Below are positions 48,866 through 57,996 of a stretch of DNA of 64,000 nt, piece by piece. Both the position numbers and the translations under genes were made by a program. Source of the stretch: Bacillus sp. PAMC26568 (GTDB taxonomy: Bacteria; Bacillota; Bacilli; Bacillales; Bacillaceae); contig NZ_CP060137.1 in the NCBI RefSeq assembly GCF_014235785.1, forward strand, positions 806,001 to 870,000, read 5' to 3'. Under the pieces are notes generated by a model. The model was not told the DNA's origin, searched no databases, and saw nothing but the letters and a program-made list of their open reading frames with translations. The number at the start of each line of letters is the position of its first letter. Position 1 is the first letter of the stretch.

Positions 48866-50281
48866 TTAAGAAAGGAACTCATGCGGGTTAAGGCCAAGTT
48901 CATTGCAGATATCTGCTACAACTCTTTGTTCATTTTGATCGAAGGACCCGTCTGCATACCCGATTGCAATACAGTAGCGTGCAACTAGTCTTGCGATTTC
49001 AGGCTTTGATCTAACTTTACCAAGTGCTTTAAACGCCTCAGCACGGCCAATCATTTGATCTCTTTCAATTCGCTGTACATAGATATTAAATTGCTGAATG
49101 ACTTTATTTGTATCAAAAACGCGCAGTTCTTCACTTTGGTTTACAAATTCAGTCATTTTTTGACGTTCAGACGGATCTAATCTGCCATCTGCCATGCCGA
49201 CAAGTGCACATGCAGCAACAACTGCTTCCATGACATCCTGGCTTTTGTATTTTTGGAACAATTCCATAGCTTTTCTTTTTTGCTGATTGGCCCATTCTGC
49301 ATAATCGGTCTGGTTAGGAGACCACGAATTTCCACAGCTGTTACATGTGAACTTCAGCTTTTTTTTACCGATAAATCCTCCAAGCAAACCGACTGGACCT
49401 AAAATCAGTCCTCCTATAGCTGCTTTTCCAAGACCAAACCCTTTTTCGCCAGTTCGTACATTTGTAGAGTGACAGCGGGTACAGCTGATGTTTTCTCCAT
49501 AATTCTGTGAGCTTTGAGCCGGCGGCTGTGAATAAGGCTGGTTCGTCTGACCGTATGAAGGCTGACCAAAAGATGGATTTTGCTGATTAGATGACTGATA
49601 AGACGGCATCGGCTGAGCAGAATAGGAATTTTGAGCATTATTCTGATGAAACTGCCCATTTTGCTGGAAGTCTTGTGTATGTATGCCTGCTGCAGGAGCA
49701 GGTTCATCATCAACGGATACTCCAAAATTGCGGCATAATGCAGCAAGACCGCCTTGGAACCCGCTTGCAATCGCATTGAATTTCCATTCGCCGTTATGAC
49801 GGTAAAGTTCTGCTGCTACAATTGCTGTTTCAACGGTAAAGTCTCTGCCAAGATTGAATCGCAAAAGCTCTTCATTGTTTAGTGGATTGAAAATTCTTAC
49901 ATATGCATTTTGTACTTGTCCAAAATTCTGCTGCTTCATTTGGGCATCATGGATTGTAATCGTAAATGCAATTCGATGGATTGTCTGTGGAACAGCTGTT
50001 AAATTAATTTGAATTTGCTCATCATCCTGGTGGCCTGCACCTGTCCTGTTATCACCTGTATAGAGGATCGAGCCATTTCCGCCAGAAGGATTATTATAAA
50101 ATACGAAATCCAGATCACTATTTACTTTGCCGGAAGGGCCCAGTAAAAATGAAGAAGCATCGAGATCGTAATTTGATCCTTGCTGGCTCACATCCCACCC
50201 TAATCCCACAATGACATTCTGCAAACCAGGGTTTGATTTTGTTAAATCGACTTTTTGACCTTTGCTGAGAGTAACACCCAT
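48866..50281 (-). CDS. TerD - zinc ribbon - TerB fusion protein
   Basis: About 471 residues in three parts. The TerD domain (about 1-185) starts MGVTLSKGQKVDLTKSNPGL and has the calcium-binding region YDLDASSFLL and DNRTGAGHQDDEQI. A disordered Q/N/S/P-rich linker follows (about 200-270). A zinc ribbon has CTRC and CNSC separated by a glycine-rich hydrophobic insert (GGLILGPVGLLGGFIG). A C-terminal TerB domain (about 340-471) has the two acidic motifs ADGRLDPSE and ADGSFDQNE. Ter proteins are tied to tellurite, phage and membrane stress. No other ter genes are adjacent. The ATG at 50281 is chosen over the GTG at 50293 because TerD proteins begin with MG/MA. Confidence 0.92.
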   Translation of the reverse strand: MGVTLSKGQKVDLTKSNPGLQNVIVGLGWDVSQQGSNYDLDASSFLLGPSGKVNSDLDFVFYNNPSGGNGSILYTGDNRTGAGHQDDEQIQINLTAVPQTIHRIAFTITIHDAQMKQQNFGQVQNAYVRIFNPLNNEELLRFNLGRDFTVETAIVAAELYRHNGEWKFNAIASGFQGGLAALCRNFGVSVDDEPAPAAGIHTQDFQQNGQFHQNNAQNSYSAQPMPSYQSSNQQNPSFGQPSYGQTNQPYSQPPAQSSQNYGENISCTRCHSTNVRTGEKGFGLGKAAIGGLILGPVGLLGGFIGKKKLKFTCNSCGNSWSPNQTDYAEWANQQKRKAMELFQKYKSQDVMEAVVAACALVGMADGRLDPSERQKMTEFVNQSEELRVFDTNKVIQQFNIYVQRIERDQMIGRAEAFKALGKVRSKPEIARLVARYCIAIGYADGSFDQNEQRVVADICNELGLNPHEFLS

Positions 50282-50505
50282 TCTATTTTTCACTCCTTAG
50301 GTTGTATTCTTTTTTATGAGAAGCTCTTCAAAAATATGTAAAATTAGTAAATTTTCTTGCTACTTAAATAGTAAGTCTTTTAAACTATTTTTTCAATGAT
50401 TAGCTGTGGTTTCTTTGCCGGAGGAAGATAGGGTGGAAAGAACTTGAAACTTGATGATAAAATACTCATTAACAGATTCATATATTCCCTAAGGAGGCGA
50501 AAGAT

Positions 50506-51741
50506 ATGAAAAAGAGAGTTGTCGTTACAGGTCTTGGAGCCGTAACACCGCTTGGACTGACCGCAGACGAAAGCTTTGACAAGATTAAGAAGGGCATAAG
50601 CGGCATAGGACCCTTATCGCATATCGATTCTAGTATTTATAATGTAAAGGTCGCAGCAGAAGTAAATGATTTTAAACCAGAAGATTATATGGACGTCAAA
50701 GAAGCAAGAAGAATGGGCAGGTTTACACAGCTTGCCGTAGCTGCAAGTAAAATGGCTGTAAAGGATGCGGAGCTTTCAATCGATGAAAACAATGCAAATC
50801 GCGTGGGAGTTTGGATTGGCTCTGGCATCGGGGGTTTAGGCGAATTTGAAGAGCAGCACATTAAGTTTCTGGAAAAAGGGGTAAGAAGAGTCAGCCCCTT
50901 TATCATTCCAATGCTGATCCCTGATTTGGCAGCAGGCAGAGTGTCCATTGAGCTAGGTGCGAAAGGAATAAATTCTTGCACGGTAACTGCATGTGCAAGC
51001 GGGGCAAACTCAATTGGCGACGCCTTTAAAGTCATTCAGCGCGGAGATGCTGACGTCATGATAACCGGCGGAACAGAAGCTGCCATTACCCCAATGACAG
51101 TGGCAGGATTTTCAAACATGACGGCGCTGACTGCAAATCCCGATCCAAAAACGGCTTCAAGACCATTTGATAAAAACAGGAATGGTTTTGTTATTGGAGA
51201 AGGAGCAGGCATTTTAGTATTGGAAGAGCTTGAGCATGCATTAGCACGGAATGCCGTGATCTATGGAGAAATTACCGGGTATGGTGCGACCGGTGATGCC
51301 TTCCACATCACAACCCCTGCCCCGGAAGGAGAAGGGGGCCAGCGCTCCATGATAATGGCACTTCAGGACGCTGAACTTGAGCCGGAAGCTGTTGATTATA
51401 TCAATGCACATGGAACAAGTACTCATTATAATGATCTTTATGAAACACAAGCAATTAAAGCTGTATTCGGAAGTCATGCCTATGAACTCCCGATATCCTC
51501 TACAAAATCAATGACTGGTCACTTGCTCGGTGCAGCAGGTGCAATAGAGGCTATTTTTTCTGTATTAGCCATTAGAGACGGAGTAATCCCGCCGACCATC
51601 AATTATGAAACAGCTGATCCTGAACTTGATTTAGATTATGTACCGAACGAAGCGAGAAAAGGGGAGTTGAATGTAGTATTAAGCAACTCACTTGGTTTTG
51701 GCGGTCATAATGCGACTCTTGTGTTTAAAAAATACGAATAG
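50506..51741 (+). CDS. fabF: beta-ketoacyl-ACP synthase II
   Basis: Condensing enzyme of 411 residues of fatty acid elongation, cytoplasmic. The catalytic triad is complete: C163 in [12 protein letters not shown]302 in [11 protein letters not shown] and H339 in [23 protein letters not shown] supports the start. It stands alone: no fabH upstream, and I see no FapR box. It may therefore be a second FabF or the only copy moved away from fabH. Terminator right after. Confidence 0.94.
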   Translation: MKKRVVVTGLGAVTPLGLTADESFDKIKKGISGIGPLSHIDSSIYNVKVAAEVNDFKPEDYMDVKEARRMGRFTQLAVAASKMAVKDAELSIDENNANRVGVWIGSGIGGLGEFEEQHIKFLEKGVRRVSPFIIPMLIPDLAAGRVSIELGAKGINSCTVTACASGANSIGDAFKVIQRGDADVMITGGTEAAITPMTVAGFSNMTALTANPDPKTASRPFDKNRNGFVIGEGAGILVLEELEHALARNAVIYGEITGYGATGDAFHITTPAPEGEGGQRSMIMALQDAELEPEAVDYINAHGTSTHYNDLYETQAIKAVFGSHAYELPISSTKSMTGHLLGAAGAIEAIFSVLAIRDGVIPPTINYETADPELDLDYVPNEARKGELNVVLSNSLGFGGHNATLVFKKYE

Positions 51742-51742
51742 T

Positions 51743-51775
51743 AAAAAGCCGGCTGCGAATGTAGCCGGCTTTTAA
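51743..51775 (+). terminator. fabF terminator
   Basis: AAAAGCCGGCT/AGCCGGCTTTT. Confidence 0.93.
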
Positions 51776-51867
51776 TGTGGGGTAATGCAGTTGGAGCCCA
51801 TAGTTAATAGACGATTGGCAGAATGGGAGAAAAGCGGGATGGAAGAGCTTAAATAGAGATTGAATCT

Positions 51868-51962
51868 GCCGCATTGAGGCCGTGATACGGTGAAAAAACG
51901 AAAAGGCTCGCATTGAGGGGTCAATACGGCCAACAAAAGTCTCAATGTGCTGCAATGAGTTC
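51868..51962. repeat. GCATTGAGG/ATACGG repeat pair
   Basis: GCATTGAGG at 51871 and 51910 and ATACGG at 51885 and 51924 (39 nt apart each), followed by an inverted form CTCAATGTGCTGCAATGAG (51941-51959). Confidence 0.6.
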
Positions 51963-52136
51963 GTTATATGGCACAAAATAGAAAAAGATTCCATTAATGA
52001 TCACAAATTGATAGTAGGCGAGCAAATGTTGTCCAGAGTGAATACAATTAGGTAATTACGGCTTCAAATGAAACCATGTTCTAATCGGTAAAAGATGCTT
52101 TCAACAATTTGAAATTAACGTCAACAAGCTAAACTA

Positions 52137-52409
52137 GATTCCAACGATCCGAAATCAGATCCGAACGATCCAAAACCAGATTCCAACGAGCCGAAACCAG
52201 ATTCCAACGATCCAAAACCAGATTCCAACGATCCAAAACCAGATTCCAATGAGCCGAAACCAGATTCCAACAAGCCGAAATCGGATTCCAACAAGCCGAA
52301 ACCAGATTCCAACAAGCCGAAATCGGATTCCAACAAGCCGAAACCAGATTCCAACGATCCAAAACCAGATCCCAATGAGCCGAAACCAGATCCCAACGAT
52401 CCAAAACCA
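52137..52409. repeat. 21-bp tandem repeat, 13 units
   Basis: Thirteen consecutive 21-bp units of the form GATTCCAACRAKCCRAAACC A, exact in length, with substitutions at a few positions (GAT/GAG/AAG, TCC/CCC, CCA/TCG). Because 21 is a multiple of three and the unit has no stops, several frames stay open on both strands. The plus frame reads DSNKPKP-type heptads but has no start codon. I treat it as a non-coding array or the tail of a lost gene. Confidence 0.95.
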
Positions 52410-52445
52410 ATCCCATCAAGCCAGACCAATGCCAACTAATCAAAA

Positions 52446-53345
52446 TTATAACAAACTCTTATGAATCCAAATCGCTGCCTGACAGCCCTCGCCCATTGCA
52501 ATGGTCACTTGTTCAGAGTGTGCGACAAGGTCTCCTGCCGCCCAGACATTTGCTGCACTTGTCTCCTTTGTCCTTGGATCCACCAGCACATGCTTATTCT
52601 CCAATCTTTCAGCTCCAAGCATACTGGCCAATTCTGAATGGACTTTATTTCCTCCAAACGCGATAAAAGCTCTTTCTCCATATATGTCTTTTCCATTAGT
52701 AAGCTGAACGCCTTTAAATTGAGCAGTATCATCTGCTAAAACAGAAACAATTCTTTCTTCTAAATATCGAATGCCCTTCTCCTGAAGTTTTATTTTCATA
52801 TCATCCGGTAATTTCTCTTTTTCATGATTGATATATGTAAGATTTCTTGTCCAGTATGTCAGCGTAAGGGCCATGTTTGCTCCTGCCATTCCTGAACCAA
52901 GCACTAGCGTCTTTTTTTTCTGAACCTCATATCCGTCACAATCAGGGCAAACATAAATGCTAATTCCAAGACACGGTTTCAGATTTGGAATGTCAGGGAT
53001 GCGATCTGTTAGACCGGTCGTAAGCAAAATCCGTGCAGCACTAAATATGTCTCCAGCGGCCGTCTCTACACTAAAAAAAGAACCATCTTTTCTAATACTT
53101 ATCACCTGATTATTTAAAAAACAAATACCTGAACGTTCTGCCTGTTTTTTTCCAAGGTCACGCAGAAATTCACCGCTAACCCCATCAGGCCATCCTAAAA
53201 TATTATGGTAGCTTCTGCATAAAGTAGACCGGCCAGAACCCGAATCAATCACAAGCACTTTACGATTATAACGACCAAGCTGGATTGCAGCTTGAAGTCC
53301 TGCTATACCTGCACCTACGATAATGCATTCGTATGGATCTTTCAT
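52446..53345 (-). CDS. thioredoxin-reductase-like FAD/NAD(P) oxidoreductase
   Basis: Flavoprotein of about 299 residues. FAD motif IIVGAGIAGLQAAIQLG; redox motif CPDCDGYE (a CxxC as in the TrxR/AhpF family, with D-C in place of A-T-C); NAD(P) motif VLGSGMAGANMAL; and a C-terminal NVWAAGDLVAHSEQVTIAMGEG for FAD. The ATG at 53345 is nine bases after AAGGTG; the GTG at 53357 is also possible. The partner protein is unknown. Its 3' end faces the 21-bp repeat array. Confidence 0.9.
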   Translation of the reverse strand: MKDPYECIIVGAGIAGLQAAIQLGRYNRKVLVIDSGSGRSTLCRSYHNILGWPDGVSGEFLRDLGKKQAERSGICFLNNQVISIRKDGSFFSVETAAGDIFSAARILLTTGLTDRIPDIPNLKPCLGISIYVCPDCDGYEVQKKKTLVLGSGMAGANMALTLTYWTRNLTYINHEKEKLPDDMKIKLQEKGIRYLEERIVSVLADDTAQFKGVQLTNGKDIYGERAFIAFGGNKVHSELASMLGAERLENKHVLVDPRTKETSAANVWAAGDLVAHSEQVTIAMGEGCQAAIWIHKSLL

Positions 53346-53783
53346 TTTGTAACACACCTTTTCCTGTAAAGATAGTGTTAGGATGTGTTAATTTTTGAAC
53401 TTGATTCTCAGATAAATTAGAACAACATAGAGGCATATGTCCTTACTATTGACTCCCTTCTAGTACTTTATAGGACATACTATAATGAACATCATCCTTT
53501 TCATAAGCCTTCTGCTCCAATAGGTATTGTCATTAAATCCTCATAGAAGAAACCTTTACCAAAAACCAATGACCTTTCAACCAACTTTTCCTATCGATTA
53601 TTTCTTAGGTACAAAACCTTACAAACCGCAACAATGGATAAAGCGTTTACAAGTTCTGCAGGTGAATCATTCGTCCCCATTTTCAATTTGCTACTAAAGA
53701 CCACTCTTTGCAAAAAGCCAACATTTGTATGCTGATTCCCATTAAAATGAGAATGGATTTTAGATTAGAGGGAGGGAAAATGA
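53346..53783. other. 438-nt gene-free interval
   Basis: Contains the inverted repeat TATGTCCT (53436-53443) / AGGACATA (53472-53479) near TTGACT (53449-53454) and TATAAT (53481-53486), which are too far apart (26 nt) for a standard promoter. No gene seen. Confidence 0.45.
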
Positions 53784-54905
53784 ATGTCTGCTCAATCAAC
53801 AGATGCATCAAGTCAAAAAAACAAAAAATACATTTTTGAGATTCATTTTTTAAGGGCATTTGCCTGCCTGGCGGTTGTGGGAGTGCATGTTTCAGCTACA
53901 CATTACGGAATGAATGATGAAACATGGCACCCGTTTACTTATTTTCTTAACCAAATTGGACGGTTTGGGACAACCATATTCGCTGTCATCAGCGGTTTTC
54001 TCCTCTTTTATCAGGTGAAGAGAAAAGGGTTTGAAATGGGAAGCTTTTTCAAGTCGCGCTTTTCTAAGATTTTGATGCCATTCCTGATCTGGAGCTTGGC
54101 TTACCGCTTTCTTTTATACTATTATGACAAACAAGCCTTCGGAGATCCTGGAGCGGAATTGAAAAAGATTTTAATGGGAGATTCCTTTTATCATCTATAT
54201 TTTGTTGCTATTGTTGTTCAATTTTATTTTATTTTTCCTTTTCTTCAAAAATTATTCCGTACACAGACGCTGATGCTCGTGTTTGCGTTTGTTTCGTTGA
54301 TTATCAGCTATAATCTTTATGGATTTAACCCAGGTATAGAAGGGGCATTTGGAGAATTTTTGGCTAGTAAATCATTTATGCCAATTTGGATATTCTACTT
54401 TGCATTTGGTGGCTTTCTTGCTTATTTTTGGGAAGAAATAGTAGGCTTTGCCACGAAGCGTCCTTGGAAGATGCTCGCATTAGTCTTGATTGTTTTGGGA
54501 TGCGGAGTGTTCGAGTATCAGACTGTTGGCTATATATCAAACAGAGGACTTTCAAACTTAATATATATTCCATTGCTTTGTATTGCTACGATTGGCATTT
54601 ATCCACTGCTGGCAAAGTGGAATGTAATTAAAAAACCATTAACGCTGATTGGCCAGTATTCAATGGGGATCTATCTTATTCACCCGATGATTTTGTATTT
54701 ATTTGCGAGACACCTCCCAGATCAATATTGGTCAGTGAATTATGTCCCGCTTATGTTTTTGGCAGTGATGCTAATAGCAGTCATTTTTATCCGAATTCTG
54801 CAGTTTATTCCGCTTAGCGGCTTTATTATACCGGTGCCGAAAATCAGAAAAACGAAGCAGGCAGTTCAACCGGAAGCTGTGGAAAAAAAAGTTCAGTCTG
54901 CATAG
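53784..54905 (+). CDS. acyltransferase 3 family membrane protein
   Basis: Protein of 373 residues with about ten membrane helices. The family's N-terminal signature is FEIHFLRAFACLAVVGVHVS (arginine and histidine of the active site), followed by GTTIFAVISGFLLFYQVKR and a late GQYSMGIYLIHPMILYL. Acyltransferase-3 proteins O-acetylate sugars of wall polymers or exopolysaccharide. There are no sugar genes nearby, so the target is unknown. AGGGAGGG supports the start. Confidence 0.9.
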   Translation: MSAQSTDASSQKNKKYIFEIHFLRAFACLAVVGVHVSATHYGMNDETWHPFTYFLNQIGRFGTTIFAVISGFLLFYQVKRKGFEMGSFFKSRFSKILMPFLIWSLAYRFLLYYYDKQAFGDPGAELKKILMGDSFYHLYFVAIVVQFYFIFPFLQKLFRTQTLMLVFAFVSLIISYNLYGFNPGIEGAFGEFLASKSFMPIWIFYFAFGGFLAYFWEEIVGFATKRPWKMLALVLIVLGCGVFEYQTVGYISNRGLSNLIYIPLLCIATIGIYPLLAKWNVIKKPLTLIGQYSMGIYLIHPMILYLFARHLPDQYWSVNYVPLMFLAVMLIAVIFIRILQFIPLSGFIIPVPKIRKTKQAVQPEAVEKKVQSA

Positions 54906-54915
54906 GTGCAGTCCA

Positions 54916-54950
54916 GAAAGTCCAGTCGAAGACTGGGCTTTTTTTTGTAC
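54916..54950 (+). terminator. terminator after the acyltransferase gene
   Basis: AGTCCAGTC/GACTGGGCT then T8. Confidence 0.9.
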
Positions 54951-54987
54951 GGCAAAAAATGCGTCCCATCCCTTAGGCCGCATTCAT

Positions 54988-56454
54988 TCAATTCGGAAAT
55001 GTAATGGTAAAGCAAGTTCCCTCATTAACTTGGCTGCTCACTTCAATCTGACCTCTATGATTATGAACAATTTTATAGCTTACCATCAATCCCAGACCAT
55101 TACCGTCTGATTTGGTTGTATAAAAAGGGACTCCTAGTTTTTGGATATGTTCCTCTGACATTCCGACCCCGGTATCTTTAATGGAAACCTTGATTTCTTT
55201 GCTTGTTTCTTCAATTGAAATATGAATTTCGCCGCCTGAGGGCATCGCTTCAATTGCATTTTTTATAATATTTAAAAAGACCTGTTTTAATTGATTGCTC
55301 TCACCAAATATGAAAACCTCTTCTGCTGGAATGACCGGATGTATGATCACATTTTTCAATAGTGCTTCTGGCTCTAGCAGCTTAATGACACTAAAAACAA
55401 TTTCAGGCATGCTGCACTTGCTGAAATAAGTCGCATGAGGCTTTGCAAAAACCATAAATTCGCTGACGATAAAATTAATGCGCTCGATTTCGCTTAAAAT
55501 CGTATCTCCATATTTGATTCCATTTTCTGTTTCAGTTAATAATTGAACAAAACCTTTAATGGCAGTCATAGGATTGCGGATTTCATGAGCAATACCGGCA
55601 GCCAATTCCCCAACCATAGATAATTTTTCCGCTTTTCGCAGCATGTCTTCCGTTTTTTTCGTTTCGGTAATGTCATGCTGAATGGAAATATGCTGATACG
55701 TCTCTCCTTGCTCATCAATAAAAGGGACAATTGTCGTATCAACCCAATATTCTGATCCATCCTTCGCCCGGTTCAGTATTTCGCCTTTCCATACTTCACC
55801 GCGCTTAATGGTTTGTAATATATCATCAAAAAATTCGCTCGTATGAAAGTGTGAATTTAAAATATAATGACTTCGGCCAATGAGCTCTTCTTTCTTATAT
55901 TTTGAAATCTCGCAAAATCTATCATTCACATAAATAATTTCATCGTTTTTGTCCGTAATTGCAAAAATGGCTGCTTCATTCAAAGCATTTTTAAGATCAG
56001 CAAGCTCCTTAAGAGTGATTTGCAGATCTTTATTCGATTCATCAAGTGCAAACTTTGTCATTAATAGATTCTCACTGTAATGGGTAATCATTGTCCCTGA
56101 CATCATCTGCAGGAGGGGATCGAGTTTTCTGATCGTTTCAAACAATACTGAGATTGGAATGGTTTCTGATTGCTCTTCAAGAAAATCGATTAGAACCGCC
56201 CGGATGTGGGCCATGCTTTTAAGAGATTTTTCAAGTGCAGATGGAGACTCGGTTAATCTTGGGGCAATTAGTTTCGCGCATGTCCTGAATACATGCTCAA
56301 ATTCCTGGTTTTCTTCATGCAAATAGTCCCCGATCAGCTGATAAAAGGTATTCAGGATTGCTGCATGATTTTTAAACTCTTGAGATCTTTCAATGGTTTT
56401 AGCCGTCAAGTCTACGCTGAAAGCTTTGATTTTTATGCTTAGATCAGTTTCCAT
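54988..56454 (-). CDS. PAS-containing sensor histidine kinase (sporulation-kinase-like)
   Basis: About 488 residues, no membrane segment. The N-terminal 175 residues are all-helical and resemble the RsbRD-type globin-like domain (by eye). A PAS domain (about 180-265) contains YVNDRFCEISKYKKEELIGR and EYWVDTTIVPF. The HisKA phosphohistidine is in GIAHEIRNPMTAIKGF. HATPase_c has NIIKNAIEAM (N box), DTGVGMS (G1) and GNGLGLMVSYKIV (G2). GAGGG before 56454 decides the start. There is no response regulator gene next to it, as for KinA/KinE-type phosphorelay kinases. Confidence 0.9.
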   Translation of the reverse strand: METDLSIKIKAFSVDLTAKTIERSQEFKNHAAILNTFYQLIGDYLHEENQEFEHVFRTCAKLIAPRLTESPSALEKSLKSMAHIRAVLIDFLEEQSETIPISVLFETIRKLDPLLQMMSGTMITHYSENLLMTKFALDESNKDLQITLKELADLKNALNEAAIFAITDKNDEIIYVNDRFCEISKYKKEELIGRSHYILNSHFHTSEFFDDILQTIKRGEVWKGEILNRAKDGSEYWVDTTIVPFIDEQGETYQHISIQHDITETKKTEDMLRKAEKLSMVGELAAGIAHEIRNPMTAIKGFVQLLTETENGIKYGDTILSEIERINFIVSEFMVFAKPHATYFSKCSMPEIVFSVIKLLEPEALLKNVIIHPVIPAEEVFIFGESNQLKQVFLNIIKNAIEAMPSGGEIHISIEETSKEIKVSIKDTGVGMSEEHIQKLGVPFYTTKSDGNGLGLMVSYKIVHNHRGQIEVSSQVNEGTCFTITFPN

Positions 56455-56693
56455 CGTGTCATCCCTCACAACTTTTGATACATGTTAAATTAGACATAAA
56501 GACTGAATATCCTTCAAAGTTTAAAAGTATAACAAATGGAATTCAGTTAATATAGATGGTTTTTGTCTTCAATCATCGTGTTTAAATGGGAAATATCATA
56601 TATGATATGTGAATTTTACATGATTATATTTTACTAGAATAAAGAGGCTAAGATTTCAGCATATGCTTCATAATATGCAAAAAAAGCCCTTTA

Positions 56694-57728
56694 TTATCCT
56701 TCATTATCTGCTCTTTTCACAAACCGATCTACGAGCTGATCAAGCCTCTTCAGCTGGAAAGCATATTCATAAACAGCCGATGCAACAACAGTTAAGCGCT
56801 GGTTTTCAAGCTTTTCGGAATCTGATTCCATCATTTGGATAAGGAAGATTCTGCTTTCGCGAAGAAAGGTATCATCTTCAAAACGGTCATTTGTCTTGAT
56901 TTTCCCTTCGTACTTAAAGAGGAGATATTCATGCCATTTTATTAATTGTTCAATCTGGGAATCAAACAATTGATCGTCCACGATCGTACTTCTGCTTTGA
57001 AAATAATGCTCTTCAATGACCTTTAAAACGTCTGCAGCCTGCTGAATGGTTTTTAGCATTTGCTTAAAAACCACTAGTTCCCGCACGTTCAGCGGATTTA
57101 CCTTCGCCATTTTTTCCCGTTCTTCATCAAAGATTTCATATAAGTCCTCAAGCTTTTGAAGCTCGCTTCTAAATTCTTTTTGCTTTTCCTGATAATACTT
57201 TTCTGTCAGTTCATCTGAAATAGCAGTCCGCATTAATAGTGACATTGTTTCAAAAACAGATTGAACTTTAGCGTAGTAATTTTCTTTATATTTTGGTGGG
57301 AGGATCAGCAAATTCACAAGAAAAGCAGAAGCAATTCCTATTAATATAATTAAAAAACGATTCCAGACAAATAAGAAGTCCTCATTTCCAGGAGCACTCA
57401 TAATCGCTAAAACCGTCACCAAGGTCAGCGAAATGGTAGCATCCATTTTTAACCTTAAACTGATGATAATGACCGATATGACAACAACCCCAATGACAAT
57501 TGGATTACTGCCGAAAAAGAAGATGGCAAAGAGGGCAAGCGCTGCTCCAAGTGTATTTGCCTGAACTTGATCCATCACTTGCTTCCATGTCCGGTAAATG
57601 GAAGGCTGTATGGTGAAGATAGCAGCAACACCTGCAAACACGGACGGCTCTAATTGAAAAAGTGAGCAAATAAAAAGGGCAAGTGAAACCGATAATCCAG
57701 TTTTTAAAACTCTAGGGCCTAGTATCAA
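56694..57728 (-). CDS. UPF0421 (YgaE-like) aromatic acid exporter family protein
   Basis: Protein of 344 residues. The N-terminal half (about 1-150) has five to six membrane helices with the ArAE/FUSC signature VFAGVAAIFTIQPSIYRTW and KLANPLG-like NTLGAALALFAIFF. The C-terminal half is a cytoplasmic helical domain (LQKLEDLYEIFDEEREKMAK). It matches B. subtilis YgaE. Possible export of aromatic acids is inferred from the FUSC relatives. It starts at TTG with a rather distant CGGAG. Confidence 0.87.
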   Translation of the reverse strand: MILGPRVLKTGLSVSLALFICSLFQLEPSVFAGVAAIFTIQPSIYRTWKQVMDQVQANTLGAALALFAIFFFGSNPIVIGVVVISVIIISLRLKMDATISLTLVTVLAIMSAPGNEDFLFVWNRFLIILIGIASAFLVNLLILPPKYKENYYAKVQSVFETMSLLMRTAISDELTEKYYQEKQKEFRSELQKLEDLYEIFDEEREKMAKVNPLNVRELVVFKQMLKTIQQAADVLKVIEEHYFQSRSTIVDDQLFDSQIEQLIKWHEYLLFKYEGKIKTNDRFEDDTFLRESRIFLIQMMESDSEKLENQRLTVVASAVYEYAFQLKRLDQLVDRFVKRADNEG

Positions 57729-57939
57729 AAGGAAGTGACACTCCGTTTCTATTTAATGTTTAGAGTTTTATTTTAGCAGATATTCAAAACGAATAGAAAA
57801 GACTGATATATATGGAGATGTGCAAGTCTTAAATTTTTTAATAAAAATAAAGAATGAAATTAATCCTTGTAAGCTTATAGGAATTATGTATAATAAAATT
57901 ACATAGAATATTTATAATAATCAGACTGATTGGAAAACC

Positions 57940-57974
57940 AAAGGTCCTTAACTTATTGTTAAGGACCTTTTTCA
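57940..57974 (+). terminator. hairpin in the leader of the TauE/SafE gene
   Basis: AAAGGTCCTTAAC/GTTAAGGACCTTT plus TTCATTT, 23 nt before the gene start. No gene ends here, so it may be an attenuator. Confidence 0.75.
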
Positions 57975-57996
57975 TTTCCGAAGGGGAGGAATTGTT

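Noticed and set aside
52121..52443. Two overlapping minus-strand frames (glycine/serine-rich and tryptophan-rich) and a plus-strand SRNQIPT frame
   Set aside because: All are by-products of a stop-free 21-bp unit; none has a ribosome site.
53449..53486. Promoter from TTGACT and TATAAT upstream of the acyltransferase gene
   Set aside because: The spacing of 26 nt is too long for sigma-A; only the inverted repeat is reported.
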